Source: an uncultured Collinsella sp.
Lineage (GTDB): Bacteria > Actinomycetota > Coriobacteriia > Coriobacteriales > Coriobacteriaceae
DNA length: 55,225 bases
Assembly: GCA_900539035.1 (NCBI GenBank)
Contig: UQAU01000012.1
Span: 1-55,225, forward strand
Reading direction: 5' to 3'
Shown: positions 8,789 to 17,535 of the stretch, one piece after another
How positions within the stretch are numbered: the stretch's first letter is position 1
How the letters are laid out: the number at the start of each line of letters is the position of its first letter
Translations under genes and position numbers: made by a program
The notes under the pieces: model-generated
Databases searched by the model: none
Told to the model about the DNA's origin: nothing
Seen by the model: the letters and a program-made list of their open reading frames with translations, nothing else

Positions 8789-8863
8789 TGGTGGGCGTTA
8801 GAAGATTTGAACTTCTGACCTCTTCCGTGTCAGGGAAGCGCTCTCCCCCTGAGCTAAACGCCC
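8789..8863 (-). tRNA. tRNA-Val (GAC)
   Basis: Read on the minus strand the gene folds as a complete cloverleaf. The 7-bp acceptor stem GGGCGTT pairs with AACGCCC, the anticodon loop CTGACAC contains GAC, the T-loop is TTCAAAT, and CCA is encoded. Its own promoter and terminator flank it, so it is a single-gene transcript. Confidence 0.96.
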
Positions 8864-8892
8864 GATCAAGGGTGCGCAAGTGCGCAAGGGAT

Positions 8893-8921
8893 AATATAAC
8901 GGAGCCTGAACTCAGTGGCAA
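8893..8921 (-). promoter_or_regulatory. Promoter of tRNA-Val
   Basis: Minus-strand TTGCCA (8921-8916) and TATATT (8898-8893) are separated by 17 bp. The predicted start falls about 25 bp before the tRNA. Confidence 0.7.
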
Positions 8922-9152
8922 GAACATTTTTAAAAATCGCTTACATTGTGGAATTCGGGGGCTTTGTCGTATCCATTTCAAAAGAGTCTGCTGCCGCGAT
9001 TTGGCTGTCGACTAATACAGGGCCATTGCGGTATCGAGCTATGGAAAGACGCCTGCGGAATTGTCCTACCGATAAGCGGACAAGCCTCCGGCTGGTGCCT
9101 TCGCCGTGGTAAGGTAAGCCGAATTGTTTCCAGGCTGTTTCGGGGGAGCGGA
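8922..9152 (+). other. Untranslated stretch ahead of the EamA transporter
   Basis: I see no gene here. Around 9067-9120 complementary GC-rich segments (CGGCT and AGCCG with GGTGCC between) could form a leader hairpin shortly before the ribosome site GGGGGAG at 9143. I recognise no known riboswitch class. Confidence 0.3.
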
Positions 9153-10175
9153 ATGAGCAAAGAGTGTGTCGAGCAGGTCGAAGGCACAGGGGCTTCGGTG
9201 CCGATGACCGATATATCGAACATTGATGTGCCCGAGGGCACCGACGAGCTCAGCCGCAACACCCGTCGCGCCTGGCGCGACCGCCTGAACAGCGCTTCGA
9301 CGCGCAAGATGATCACGGGCGTCTTGGCTACGCTGGTGGGTGGTTCGTTTTGGGGCTTCTCGGGCACCAGCGCGAGCTTTCTGTTCGATACCTACCACGT
9401 CGATACCTTGTGGCTTATGAGCGTGCGTCAGATTCTCGCCGGTCTACTCTTTATGGCCGTGGTTGTTACGCGCGACCGCGAGCGCCTGATTAAGCTCTGG
9501 ACCACACCCGCCGATCGCAAGCAGCTGCTGCTCTTTACCGCCTTTGGCCTGCTGTTCAACCAGTTTTGCTATCTTTCGGCCGTGCGCCTGACGAACGCCG
9601 GAACCGCGACGGTGCTCCAGTGCCTGCAGCTCGTTATCATCATGGGCTACACCTGCGCGATCGATCGCCGCATGCCGCGTACTCGCGAAGTCATCGGCAT
9701 TGGCCTGGCTCTGGGTGGAACCTTTTTAATCGCCACCGGCGGCGACCCCACCAGCCTGAATATCTCGCCGCTTGGCCTGGCAGCAGGTCTTATGTGTGCG
9801 GTCAGCGCCGCGTGTATGGCGGTGATTCCCGCCAAGATCCTGCCCGAATACGGCAGCCCCATCGTCACGGGCTCGGCAATGCTCACGGCGGGCGTGGTCT
9901 CGTGCGTCTTCGTGCAGCCCTGGGCGCATATGCCGGCGCTCGACGCTGCCGGCATCGAGGCGCTCGCGGTGTTCGTGGTTATCGGCTCGTTTTTTGCTTA
10001 CATGCTTTATATGCAGGGCGTTAAGGACATCGGCTCGGTGCGCGCGAGCCTCATCGGAACTGTGGAGCCGGTTTCGGCGACCATCACCAGCGCCGTTATG
10101 CTGGGGACGGTGTTTTTGCCGACCGACCTTATCGGCTTTGTCATGATCATCGTGATGATGTTCCTCACGGTGTAG
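9153..10175 (+). CDS. EamA/DMT-family transporter
   Basis: A 340-residue inner-membrane protein with about ten hydrophobic segments in two five-helix halves, the layout of drug/metabolite transporters (EamA). The first half starts with ITGVLATLVGGSFWGFSG after a roughly 45-residue acidic cytoplasmic tail. The second half contains GLAAGLMCAVSAACMAVIP and ends GTVFLPTDLIGFVMIIVM. ATG 9153 is chosen for the strong GGGGGAG site; the open frame further upstream reads tRNA-flanking sequence. It is monocistronic, and the DUF4012 gene follows after a 149-bp gap that holds nothing recognisable. The family covers amino-acid, nucleotide-sugar and drug export; the substrate cannot be read from sequence. 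Confidence 0.88.
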   Translation: MSKECVEQVEGTGASVPMTDISNIDVPEGTDELSRNTRRAWRDRLNSASTRKMITGVLATLVGGSFWGFSGTSASFLFDTYHVDTLWLMSVRQILAGLLFMAVVVTRDRERLIKLWTTPADRKQLLLFTAFGLLFNQFCYLSAVRLTNAGTATVLQCLQLVIIMGYTCAIDRRMPRTREVIGIGLALGGTFLIATGGDPTSLNISPLGLAAGLMCAVSAACMAVIPAKILPEYGSPIVTGSAMLTAGVVSCVFVQPWAHMPALDAAGIEALAVFVVIGSFFAYMLYMQGVKDIGSVRASLIGTVEPVSATITSAVMLGTVFLPTDLIGFVMIIVMMFLTV

Positions 10176-10324
10176 CTGGCGTCGCCGCCAAGACAGAAAA
10201 GGTGTTGTGCCGCATTTTCGCCAATTGACGTCCGTGTCTGGAGTTTAGCTGTCGATGCTCAAAATGCCATAAACTAGTAACGTTATGGACTTTTTCATTG
10301 CGACTCAATTGCGAGGATTTCTTT

Positions 10325-12637
10325 ATGGCTGGTAATCACTTTAAGGGCAGCGATAGCGGCCGTCCTGCAGTTCCGCCGCGTCCGAACGGTGCTGGTAAGG
10401 CCGGCACGCCGGGCGGCGCTGGACAGGGCGGTTCCGGTAAGCGCGTGTCCCCGGGCGAGACGGCGATGTTTACCGCTCTGTACGAGCAGTCTCAAAAGGC
10501 AAAAAAGACCGGCCGTGCAAGAGGGAATGTCTTTGCGGGCGGTGCAACCTCCACGTCGCAGCCGGGCGGGGCTCCTTCGGTACCCGCGAACAACGCAGGT
10601 GCTGCCAACGCCGCGAATGCCGCCGGCAACGTTAATGCCGACAAGGCCGCCAACAATACTCCCTCTGCCGGTGGCGCGGGGCTTACGGGTAACCTTGGCA
10701 CGATTTACACCGGCGCCTCCGAGACTGGCACGTTCGCCCGCCTGGATGATAGCGGTGCCGAGTTTGCGGGCTCGGGTTCCAAGGAAGATTATTACGATTT
10801 TGGCTTGAACTACGGTAGCGACGCTTCGTCGAGTTCGACCTCTGACGGTCTGGTCCGTCATCGCCATCGCAAGGGCGAGCGCAAAAAGCGTCACACCGGC
10901 GCCATTATTGCCGCTGTAGTCGCGGTGCTTCTCGTTGCGCTTGGCGCAAGCGGCTTTATGCTGCTTAACTCGGCAAAGACCGTAAAGAGCGAAGCGAAGG
11001 AGGCTGTCGAGATCGTCGGTGGCCTTAAGGACAAGGTCACGTCGGGCGATTTTTCGACGCTGCCTGACGACGCGAAGAAGATCGATGAGCTCTGCAACAG
11101 CATGAAGGCGGAGACCTCGAGCCCGCTGTGGGCGGCGGCTTCGTTTATCCCGGTGTATGGCAGCGATATCAATGCGGCCCGCACCATGATCGACGCCCTG
11201 TCCGATGTCTCGAGCAATGCGCTGGTTCCCATGGCCGATAACCTTTCGCAGGCTACGCCCGGCAAGCTGTTCCAGGACGGCATGATTAACGTGTCCGCGC
11301 TGCAGGCGGTCGCCGATTCGCTTTCCAGCAGCTCGAAGGTGTTCAAGAGCGCCAACGAGAAGGTCCAGGGCATTGGCGATACTCATATTTCCCAGGTGAC
11401 CGAGCTGGTCGATAAGGCCAAGGACGGCTTTGCCACCCTCAACGGTGCGGTTGACGCGGCGGAGAAGGTCGCCCCCGTCCTTCCCCAGATGCTCGGCGCC
11501 AACGGCCAGACGCGCAACTACCTTATGTACGCCATGAACAACGTCGAGATTCGTGCCTGCGGCGGCTTTGGCGGTTCGCAGGGCCTGATTTCGGTCACTG
11601 ACGGCCAGATGTCGATTGGCGAGTTTGTTCCCCGCATTGGACTCAGCGAGGATGAGGCAGTCGAGAGCGTCGACGAAGAGGATGAGGCGCTATTCGGCAA
11701 CCACAGTAACCTGTACAACTCGGGCAACACCTATTCGCCTGATTGGCCCCGCAACTCGCAGCGTGTCGCAGCCCTGTGGAAATCTCAATATGGTCAGGAC
11801 GTTGATGGCGTCATCGGTATCGACCCGGTGTTCCTGCAGTACCTGCTGGGCCTGGTCGGTAACGTGTCGCTGCCCGACGGAACGGTTGTCGACGGCACCA
11901 ACGCCGCAAAGGTCCTCATGCACGATGTGTACTGGAACTATCCGGTCGAGGAGTCTGACGGCATCTTTGCATCCGTCGCCAGCGCTGCCTTCGACAAGAT
12001 CCTTGGCGGTATCGGCGATGTCGATGTTACGAAGCTTGTCAGCGCCGTTGAGCGCGGTGCCGAAGAGGGCCGCCTGATCGCTTGGATGAGAAACGATGAT
12101 GAGCAGAATGCCATCAAAGAGACGGGCATTGACGCTTCGCTGCCCGATCCGGATGATCCGAGTGCCGATCCCGTTGCCGGCGTTTACTTTAACAACCTGA
12201 GTTTCTCCAAGCTCGACTGGTATCTGAACGCCGACACACAGATTGGCCAGGGCGTGAAGAACGGCGACGGCACGTGCTCCTATCGCATCACCGTTACCCT
12301 GACGAACATCATGACGCAGGAGGAGGCCGGCAAGCTGCCCGACTACGTCGCGGCGAGCGCGCCCGATGCCGCGCGCGACGACGAGCGTCTGAATGTCTCA
12401 CTGTTTGCCCCGACGGGCGGCAACATCAGTGACCTTACGGTTGAGGGCACCCAGTTTGGTCTTGGCGCCGCTACGTGGCATGGAATCCCCTTCTATTCGG
12501 GTACCGTTGACCTGCATGCTGGCGAGACGACGACGATCACGTATACGCTGACCACGTCGGCCGAGGCGGGGGACAAGCCGCTTACGCTGCGTCAGACTCC
12601 TACATGCCAGGCGGCTCGCGACAGCGCGTCGGCGTAG
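10325..12637 (+). CDS. DUF4012-domain membrane-anchored protein
   Basis: A 770-residue protein with a long low-complexity cytoplasmic N-terminus (Gly/Ala/Asn-rich, residues 1-180) ending in a basic patch (RHRHRKGERKKRH). One membrane helix follows (about residues 191-215), then a large outer domain. The DUF4012 signature region contains RNYLMYAMNNVEIRACGGF and a WPRNSQRVAALWKSQYG block. In actinobacteria and other Gram-positives the family is often found near surface-polysaccharide genes, but its biochemical role is not established. ATG 10325 follows a GAGGA site. A strong terminator closes the gene, so it is probably transcribed alone. Confidence 0.85.
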   Translation: MAGNHFKGSDSGRPAVPPRPNGAGKAGTPGGAGQGGSGKRVSPGETAMFTALYEQSQKAKKTGRARGNVFAGGATSTSQPGGAPSVPANNAGAANAANAAGNVNADKAANNTPSAGGAGLTGNLGTIYTGASETGTFARLDDSGAEFAGSGSKEDYYDFGLNYGSDASSSSTSDGLVRHRHRKGERKKRHTGAIIAAVVAVLLVALGASGFMLLNSAKTVKSEAKEAVEIVGGLKDKVTSGDFSTLPDDAKKIDELCNSMKAETSSPLWAAASFIPVYGSDINAARTMIDALSDVSSNALVPMADNLSQATPGKLFQDGMINVSALQAVADSLSSSSKVFKSANEKVQGIGDTHISQVTELVDKAKDGFATLNGAVDAAEKVAPVLPQMLGANGQTRNYLMYAMNNVEIRACGGFGGSQGLISVTDGQMSIGEFVPRIGLSEDEAVESVDEEDEALFGNHSNLYNSGNTYSPDWPRNSQRVAALWKSQYGQDVDGVIGIDPVFLQYLLGLVGNVSLPDGTVVDGTNAAKVLMHDVYWNYPVEESDGIFASVASAAFDKILGGIGDVDVTKLVSAVERGAEEGRLIAWMRNDDEQNAIKETGIDASLPDPDDPSADPVAGVYFNNLSFSKLDWYLNADTQIGQGVKNGDGTCSYRITVTLTNIMTQEEAGKLPDYVAASAPDAARDDERLNVSLFAPTGGNISDLTVEGTQFGLGAATWHGIPFYSGTVDLHAGETTTITYTLTTSAEAGDKPLTLRQTPTCQAARDSASA

Positions 12638-12674
12638 GGTTTTTCTGGTAGCGCAGATAATCGAGTACCATTTT

Positions 12675-12707
12675 GGGGCGGACAGGCAATCTGTCCGCCC
12701 CTATTTT
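12675..12707 (+). terminator. Terminator after the DUF4012 gene
   Basis: A perfect 11-bp stem (GGGGCGGACAG with CTGTCCGCCCC) around a GCAAT loop is followed by TATTTT. It ends 13 bases before the glmM start. Confidence 0.85.
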
Positions 12708-12720
12708 GTAAGGAGAGCGC

Positions 12721-14051
12721 ATGAAGTACTTTGGCACCGATGGCTTTCGCGGTGAGGCCAACGTTGGGCTGACGGTAGAGCACGCTTATAAGATTGGCCG
12801 TTTTGTGGGCTGGTATTACGGCGCCAACCGCGAGCGCAAGGCGCGCGTCATCGTGGGCAAGGACACACGTCGCTCGAGTTATATGTTCGAGGCGGCGCTG
12901 GTGAGCGGCCTGGTCGCGAGCGGTGCGGACGCCTATATGCTGCACGTGATCCCGACGCCGGGCGTGGCGCATCAGACCGTGGAGGGCTGCTTCGATTGCG
13001 GCATCATGATCAGCGCGAGCCACAACCCGTTTTGCGATAACGGCATTAAGCTCGTCAACAGCGACGGTTTTAAGATGGACGAGGACGTACTGGAGCTCAT
13101 CGAGGACTACATCGATGGCAAGAGCGAGGTGCCGCTGGCCACGGGCAACCACATCGGCGCCACGGTGGACTACATGCAGGGCCGCAACCGCTACATTGCT
13201 TCGCTCATTGCAAGTGCGAACTTTTCGCTGCAGGGCGTCAAGATCGGCATCGACTGCGCCAACGGCTCGGCGTCCTCGGTGGCCAAGCCGGTGTTTGACG
13301 CGCTGGGCGCCGACGTGCGCGTGATCAACGCCGCGCCCGATGGTTTTAACATCAACGTCGACTGCGGCTCCACGCATATGGAGCGTCTGCAGCGCCATGT
13401 GGTGAGCAGGGCCTGGACGTGGGCTTTGCCTACGACGGCGATGCCGACCGCTGCCTGGCCGTGGATGAGCGCGGTCGCGTGGTAGACGGCGATCAGATCC
13501 TGTACGTGTGCGGCGTGTATCTGAACAAGCACGGGCGACTCTCGGGCGGTACCGTGGTGCCGACGATTGCCAGCAACTTTGGCCTGGTCAAGTCGCTGGA
13601 GCTTGCCGGTCTGAGCGCCGTGACCAGCGGCGTGGGCGACCGTCACGTGTATGCCAAGATGCGCGAGGGCGGCTACAGCCTGGGCGGCGAGCAGACGGGC
13701 CATACGATCTTTGGCGATATCGAGCGCACGGGCGACGGCATTATGACCTCGCTGCGCGTGATGGAAGTGATTTGTGCCGAGCGCGAGACGCTCTCGCAGC
13801 TCACGGCTCCGTGCAAGCTGCTGCCGCAGGCGCAGGTGGCCGTGCACGTGGCGGACAAGGACGCCGCGCTCGAGAACATGGGCGTGCAGAACGCCATCGC
13901 CGAGGCCGAGGCTGCGCTGGCAGGCGAGGGCCGCGTGCTCGTACGCAAGAGCGGAACCGAGTCTGTGATTCGCGTTTTGGCCGAAGCCCCCGACCAAGCA
14001 TCCGCCGATGCTGCCATGAAGCGCATCGCCAACGCGCTCGAGGCTCTGTAG
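12721..14051 (+). pseudogene. glmM: Phosphoglucosamine mutase, reading frame broken by one base
   Basis: GlmM converts glucosamine-6-phosphate to glucosamine-1-phosphate for peptidoglycan precursors. The first frame (12721 to about 13404) has FGTDGFRG at the start and ISASHNPF, the active phosphoserine loop. The second frame (to 14051) has the metal loop YDGDADR, GEQTGH and the phosphate-binding RKSGTES near the C-terminus. The frames join if one G is restored at 13404/13405, changing gtggtgagc to gtggtggag and giving VVEQGLDVGFAYDGDAD. The combined product would be about 443 residues, normal for GlmM. AAGGAGAG precedes the ATG. Because the gene is usually essential, a sequencing error is the simplest explanation; a true frameshift or recoding is possible. 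Confidence 0.88.
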
Positions 14052-14079
14052 TTACGCGGTTTTACCAAACCGCGTAACT
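14050..14079 (+). terminator. Hairpin overlapping the glmM stop codon
   Basis: A perfect 13-bp inverted repeat (AGTTACGCGGTTT, loop TACC, then its complement) begins inside the TAG stop. No T-run follows, so termination is likely but unproven. Confidence 0.5.
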
Positions 14080-14123
14080 GCTCGACGCTGTAGTCATTGG
14101 GGACGTTCTTAAACGACTAGGTG

Positions 14124-14165
14124 AAAAAAGGGGACGCTGCGGATTGGTTCCGCGGCGTCCCCTTT
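14124..14165 (-). terminator. Terminator of the M32 carboxypeptidase
   Basis: On the minus strand a 14-bp stem (arms 14130-14143 and 14149-14162, one G-T pair) is followed by six T residues at 14129-14124. It closes the minus-strand gene that ends at 14188. Confidence 0.85.
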
Positions 14166-14187
14166 GCGTTGGCGTGTCGCCTAAGCT

Positions 14188-15771
14188 TTACAGCTCGTAG
14201 AGCGTGGTGAACTTGTCCTGCAGGTAGCTGCAGTAGTAGCGGGCATCGAACGCCATGCCGCAGGCGCCCTTGATGAGTTCCGGCGCGTCTTTGGCGCGGC
14301 CCCACTGCCAAATGTGCTCGCCCAGCCAGGCACGGACGGGCGCCAGATCGCCGCTCGTGCAGGCACCGGTAAGGTCGACACCGTCGCGGCACATGGCCGG
14401 CACAAACATGGCGTCGTAGGCGCTACCCAGCGCATACGTGGGGAAGTAGCCAAACGAGCCGCCGCTCCAGTGCGTATCCTGCAGGCAGCCGCGCGTGTCG
14501 TCGGGAACGGGAATGCCCAGGTACTCGTTCATGAAGCGATTCCAAAGCGCGGGGATGTCCTTGGCCGTGGCCTCGCCGGCAAACAGCATGCGCTCGATCT
14601 CGTAGCGCACCATAACGTGCAGCGGATAGGTGAGCTCATCGGCCTCGGTGCGGATCAACGACGGCTGCGCGATGTTCACGGCGCGGTAGAGCGTGTCCTC
14701 GTCGACGTCGCCGTAGACCTCGGGTGCGTGGCGGCGCAGCACCTCGAGCAGCGGTCCCATAAAGGCGCGGCTGCGACCCACGGTGTTCTCGAAGAAGCGG
14801 CTCTGGCTCTCGTGGATGCCCATGGAGGTGCCACCCTCAAGACAGGTGCGCGCATAGGCAGGATTGACGCCCAGCTCGTACATGGCGTGTCCCGCCTCGT
14901 GGATGATGCTGTAGACGTTGGAGATGCAATCGTCCTCGTAGATGTGCGTCGCGATGCGCGCATCGCGCACGGCAAAGCCCTCGCTAAACGGATGCTCGGT
15001 AAAGGCAAGCGTGGTGTCGTCCAGGTTCAGGCCGACGAGCTTCATAAGGTCGAAGCTCATGGCGCGCTGGGCGGCCTCGGGCACGTGGGCGTGCAAAAAG
15101 TCGGCATCGGGCTGCTGGCCGCGCTCGCCGATGGCGTGCACGAGCGGCACGACCGTCGCCTTGACCTCGTCGCAAAACGCGTCGAAGCTCTCGGTGGAAA
15201 GGCCGCGCTCGTACTGATCGAGCCACACGTCGTATGGGTCGCGCTTGGGGTCCATGAGCTCGGCCTGATGCTTAAGCTGGCCGACGATTCTATCCACATA
15301 GGGCTCAAAGCTCGCCCAGTCATTGGCTGTCTTGGCCTTGTGCCACACGGCGTCGGCCTCGCAGGTGAGCCTGGTCCAGGCTTCGGCCTCCTCGGTAGGA
15401 ATAACGCTTGCCTCGCGCTGGTCGCGGCCGAGCACGCGGATCTCGTCGAGCAGCTGCGGGTCGTCTACATGTCCGCCTGCAACCGTCTCGCGCGCTAACG
15501 AGCGTACGAGCTCAACGGACTTCTCGCTGGTCAGCAGCTTATGATGCTCGCCGGCAAGCGTGCCCATGGCGTCGGCACGGGCGGCAGCACCATTGGCAGG
15601 AGCAATCGTCGCTCCATCGAACTCGGCAATCTTGAGCAGGTACTCACGAGTCCACAGCTTGCCCTCGAGTTTGCGGAACTTTTTGACGGCCTTGTCGACT
15701 TTAGCGGCCTTGACGCCCTTGGCGGCCTTTGCCACGGCGGCCTTGGCCTTCTTATCGAGTTTCTTTCCCAT
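14188..15771 (-). CDS. Carboxypeptidase, peptidase family M32
   Basis: A 527-residue zinc carboxypeptidase (thermostable carboxypeptidase Taq type) that trims C-terminal residues from peptides in the cytoplasm. The zinc motif HEAGH is at residues 291-295, followed by the family block GIHESQSRFFEN and later RTEADELTYPLHVMVRYEIE. The start is ATG 15771 with AAGGAT upstream. Residues 1-38 form an unusual Lys/Ala-rich tail not needed for the fold. It is divergent from the pheST leader and carries its own terminator. Length is close to the family norm of about 500. Confidence 0.93.
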   Translation of the reverse strand: MGKKLDKKAKAAVAKAAKGVKAAKVDKAVKKFRKLEGKLWTREYLLKIAEFDGATIAPANGAAARADAMGTLAGEHHKLLTSEKSVELVRSLARETVAGGHVDDPQLLDEIRVLGRDQREASVIPTEEAEAWTRLTCEADAVWHKAKTANDWASFEPYVDRIVGQLKHQAELMDPKRDPYDVWLDQYERGLSTESFDAFCDEVKATVVPLVHAIGERGQQPDADFLHAHVPEAAQRAMSFDLMKLVGLNLDDTTLAFTEHPFSEGFAVRDARIATHIYEDDCISNVYSIIHEAGHAMYELGVNPAYARTCLEGGTSMGIHESQSRFFENTVGRSRAFMGPLLEVLRRHAPEVYGDVDEDTLYRAVNIAQPSLIRTEADELTYPLHVMVRYEIERMLFAGEATAKDIPALWNRFMNEYLGIPVPDDTRGCLQDTHWSGGSFGYFPTYALGSAYDAMFVPAMCRDGVDLTGACTSGDLAPVRAWLGEHIWQWGRAKDAPELIKGACGMAFDARYYCSYLQDKFTTLYEL

Positions 15772-15892
15772 ACCGTATCCTTAATCTCGCAGGCCGAGCG
15801 CCGCAAGCGGGTGCGCGGCCAGTTTGCACAGCTACCTGCCTTGTACCCAGCACGAACAAAACGGAACGCGGTGATATGCTCGCAGAATGTGT

Positions 15893-15898
15893 TATCCT
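15893..15898 (+). promoter_or_regulatory. -10 element of the pheST leader
   Basis: TATCCT is preceded by TGT, an extended -10 pattern. Its distance to the first helix of the T-box (15914) is about 15 bases. No convincing -35 is seen. Confidence 0.45.
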
Positions 15899-15910
15899 AT
15901 AGCCCAATGC

Positions 15911-16188
15911 GTTGACGGAGAGGGTTTTGCCCGTCGCGTCGCCGGCAAGAGAGGGAAGGTCATGGGCTGCAAGCCTTCCTGCGGTGGCAAGGGCCAAGCG
16001 TTCACTCCCGAGCAGCAACCTCAACGGGCCCGCGGCCAGCGGCGGCGAAGCCCCAGTAGGGAAGCCGTGAGCCTCGCGACAAGGGGCAAAGAGTGGGCGC
16101 GGCGGGCCAGACATCCGCCGGGTCAAACAAGGTGGTACCGCGGAATTCAACCGTCCTTGGGCAATGCACATGCCCGAGGGCGGTTTTT
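15911..16188 (+). promoter_or_regulatory. T-box leader sensing uncharged tRNA-Phe
   Basis: The leader carries the T-box core AAGGTGGTACCGCGG at 16129-16143, in which TGGT can pair with an ACCA tRNA end. The terminator AACCG..CGGTT with TTTTTT follows at 16149-16188. In stem I, CGGAG (about 15916) pairs with CTCCCG, and GCCC pairs with GGGC. These enclose an internal loop whose 3' side reads GTTCA, which places specifier codon TTC (Phe) at 16001-16003 followed by the usual purine. An upper stem GGAAGG/CCTTCC caps the domain. Low charged tRNA-Phe should favour the antiterminator and pheST expression. This is a transcriptional T-box by its architecture. Confidence 0.95.
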
Positions 16189-16274
16189 TGTTACCGAACC
16201 GGGCCGCGCATCCGCAGCATCGGGCGGCGTCAGCCGTCCCGGAGCGCGGATGCGCGAGAGACGAAAGGGAAGAC

Positions 16275-17351
16275 ATGAGTCTGATTGATGATCTGGTCAA
16301 ACTCGAGGAAGAGGCCAAGGAGCTCGTCACTAGCGCCGACGACGCCGCAAAGCTCGAGGCTGCACGCGTTGAGCTGCTCGGTCGCAAGGGCCGCATCACC
16401 GGCCTGATGCGCATGATGGGCAAGCTCGCCCCCGAGGATCGTCCCGTGATGGGCAAGCGCGCCAACGAGATGCGCCAGCTGATCGAGGGTATGCTCGACG
16501 AGCGCACCACCGAGATGAAGGCCGCCGCCCTCAAGCACGCACTCGAGCACGATGCCGTCGACATCACGCTGCCGGGCATCCGTCCGCAGATCGGCCACCA
16601 GCACCTGATCAAGCAGATCATCGAGGAGGCCGAGGACATCTTCTGCGGCATCGGCTACACCGTCGAGTCCGGCCCCATGGTCGACACCTCCTACTACAAC
16701 TTCACCGCGCTCAACGCCCCCATGGATCACCCGAGCCGTTCGGCCCGCGATACCTTCTACGTGGTCGACAACAACCCCGGCAGCGTCGCGCACCCCGAGG
16801 CTCATGCCCACGGCGAGTCCGACGTGCTGCTGCGCACCCAGACCTCGGGCGTGCAGATCCACACCATGGAGTCGCAGAAGCCGCCCATCTACATGATCTG
16901 CCCGGGCACCGTCTACCGTCCCGACACGGCCGACGCCTGCCACCTGCCGCAGTTCAATCAGATTGAGGGCCTGGTCGTCGACGAGGGCATCACCTTTGGC
17001 GATCTTAAGGGCACGCTCGACTACTTTGTTAAGTGCATGTTTGGCGAGGACCGCAAGACGCGTTACCGCCCGCACTTCTTCCCCTTCACCGAGCCCAGCT
17101 GCGAGGTGGACGTGAGCTGCCACGTCTGCGGCGGCAAGGGCTGCAACTTCTGCAAGCACAGCGGCTGGATCGAGATCTTGGGCTGCGGCATGGTCGACCC
17201 CAACGTTCTTATCAACTGCGGCATCGACCCCGAGAAGTACACCGGCTTCGCCTTTGGCATTGGCGCCGAGCGCGTCGCGGCCCTGCGCTACGACCTGCCC
17301 GACCTCAGAACGCTCATGACAGGCGATATGCGTTTCCTGAATCAGTTCTAG
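16275..17351 (+). CDS. pheS: Phenylalanyl-tRNA synthetase alpha subunit
   Basis: The 358-residue catalytic alpha chain of the alpha2-beta2 enzyme that charges tRNA-Phe. An N-terminal coiled-coil (residues 1-85) binds tRNA. Class II motifs follow: GHQHLIKQIIEEAEDIF, DTFYV, the TSGVQIHTME region, then FPFTEPSCEVDV and GFAFGIGAERVA (motif 3). A four-cysteine insert (CHVCGGKGCNFCK) suggests a bound zinc. ATG 16275 is chosen for GAAAGGGA upstream and the MSLIDDLVKLEEEA start; longer upstream frames run through the T-box terminator. It is controlled by the T-box and followed by pheT after 184 bp. Confidence 0.97.
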   Translation: MSLIDDLVKLEEEAKELVTSADDAAKLEAARVELLGRKGRITGLMRMMGKLAPEDRPVMGKRANEMRQLIEGMLDERTTEMKAAALKHALEHDAVDITLPGIRPQIGHQHLIKQIIEEAEDIFCGIGYTVESGPMVDTSYYNFTALNAPMDHPSRSARDTFYVVDNNPGSVAHPEAHAHGESDVLLRTQTSGVQIHTMESQKPPIYMICPGTVYRPDTADACHLPQFNQIEGLVVDEGITFGDLKGTLDYFVKCMFGEDRKTRYRPHFFPFTEPSCEVDVSCHVCGGKGCNFCKHSGWIEILGCGMVDPNVLINCGIDPEKYTGFAFGIGAERVAALRYDLPDLRTLMTGDMRFLNQF

Positions 17352-17535
17352 GCTGCGGCTTGCCCAAGCACGGCACCTCGGCGCTCATTCGTCGCTTGCG
17401 TACCAAGGTACGCGGCGCTCCTCTTTCGGGCCGATCTGCCGCACTTGGACAACCCTCGCTTTGTAAGGAATGTTCACAAAGTTGAAGTTTCCACCTGCAT
17501 CTCTTCGCAGGCTTTCAGTACGAAAGGAGAGCTAG

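Noticed and set aside
17352..17535. Separate promoter or leader for pheT
   Set aside because: The 184-bp gap has a small GTAC-centred hairpin but no convincing -35/-10 pair.
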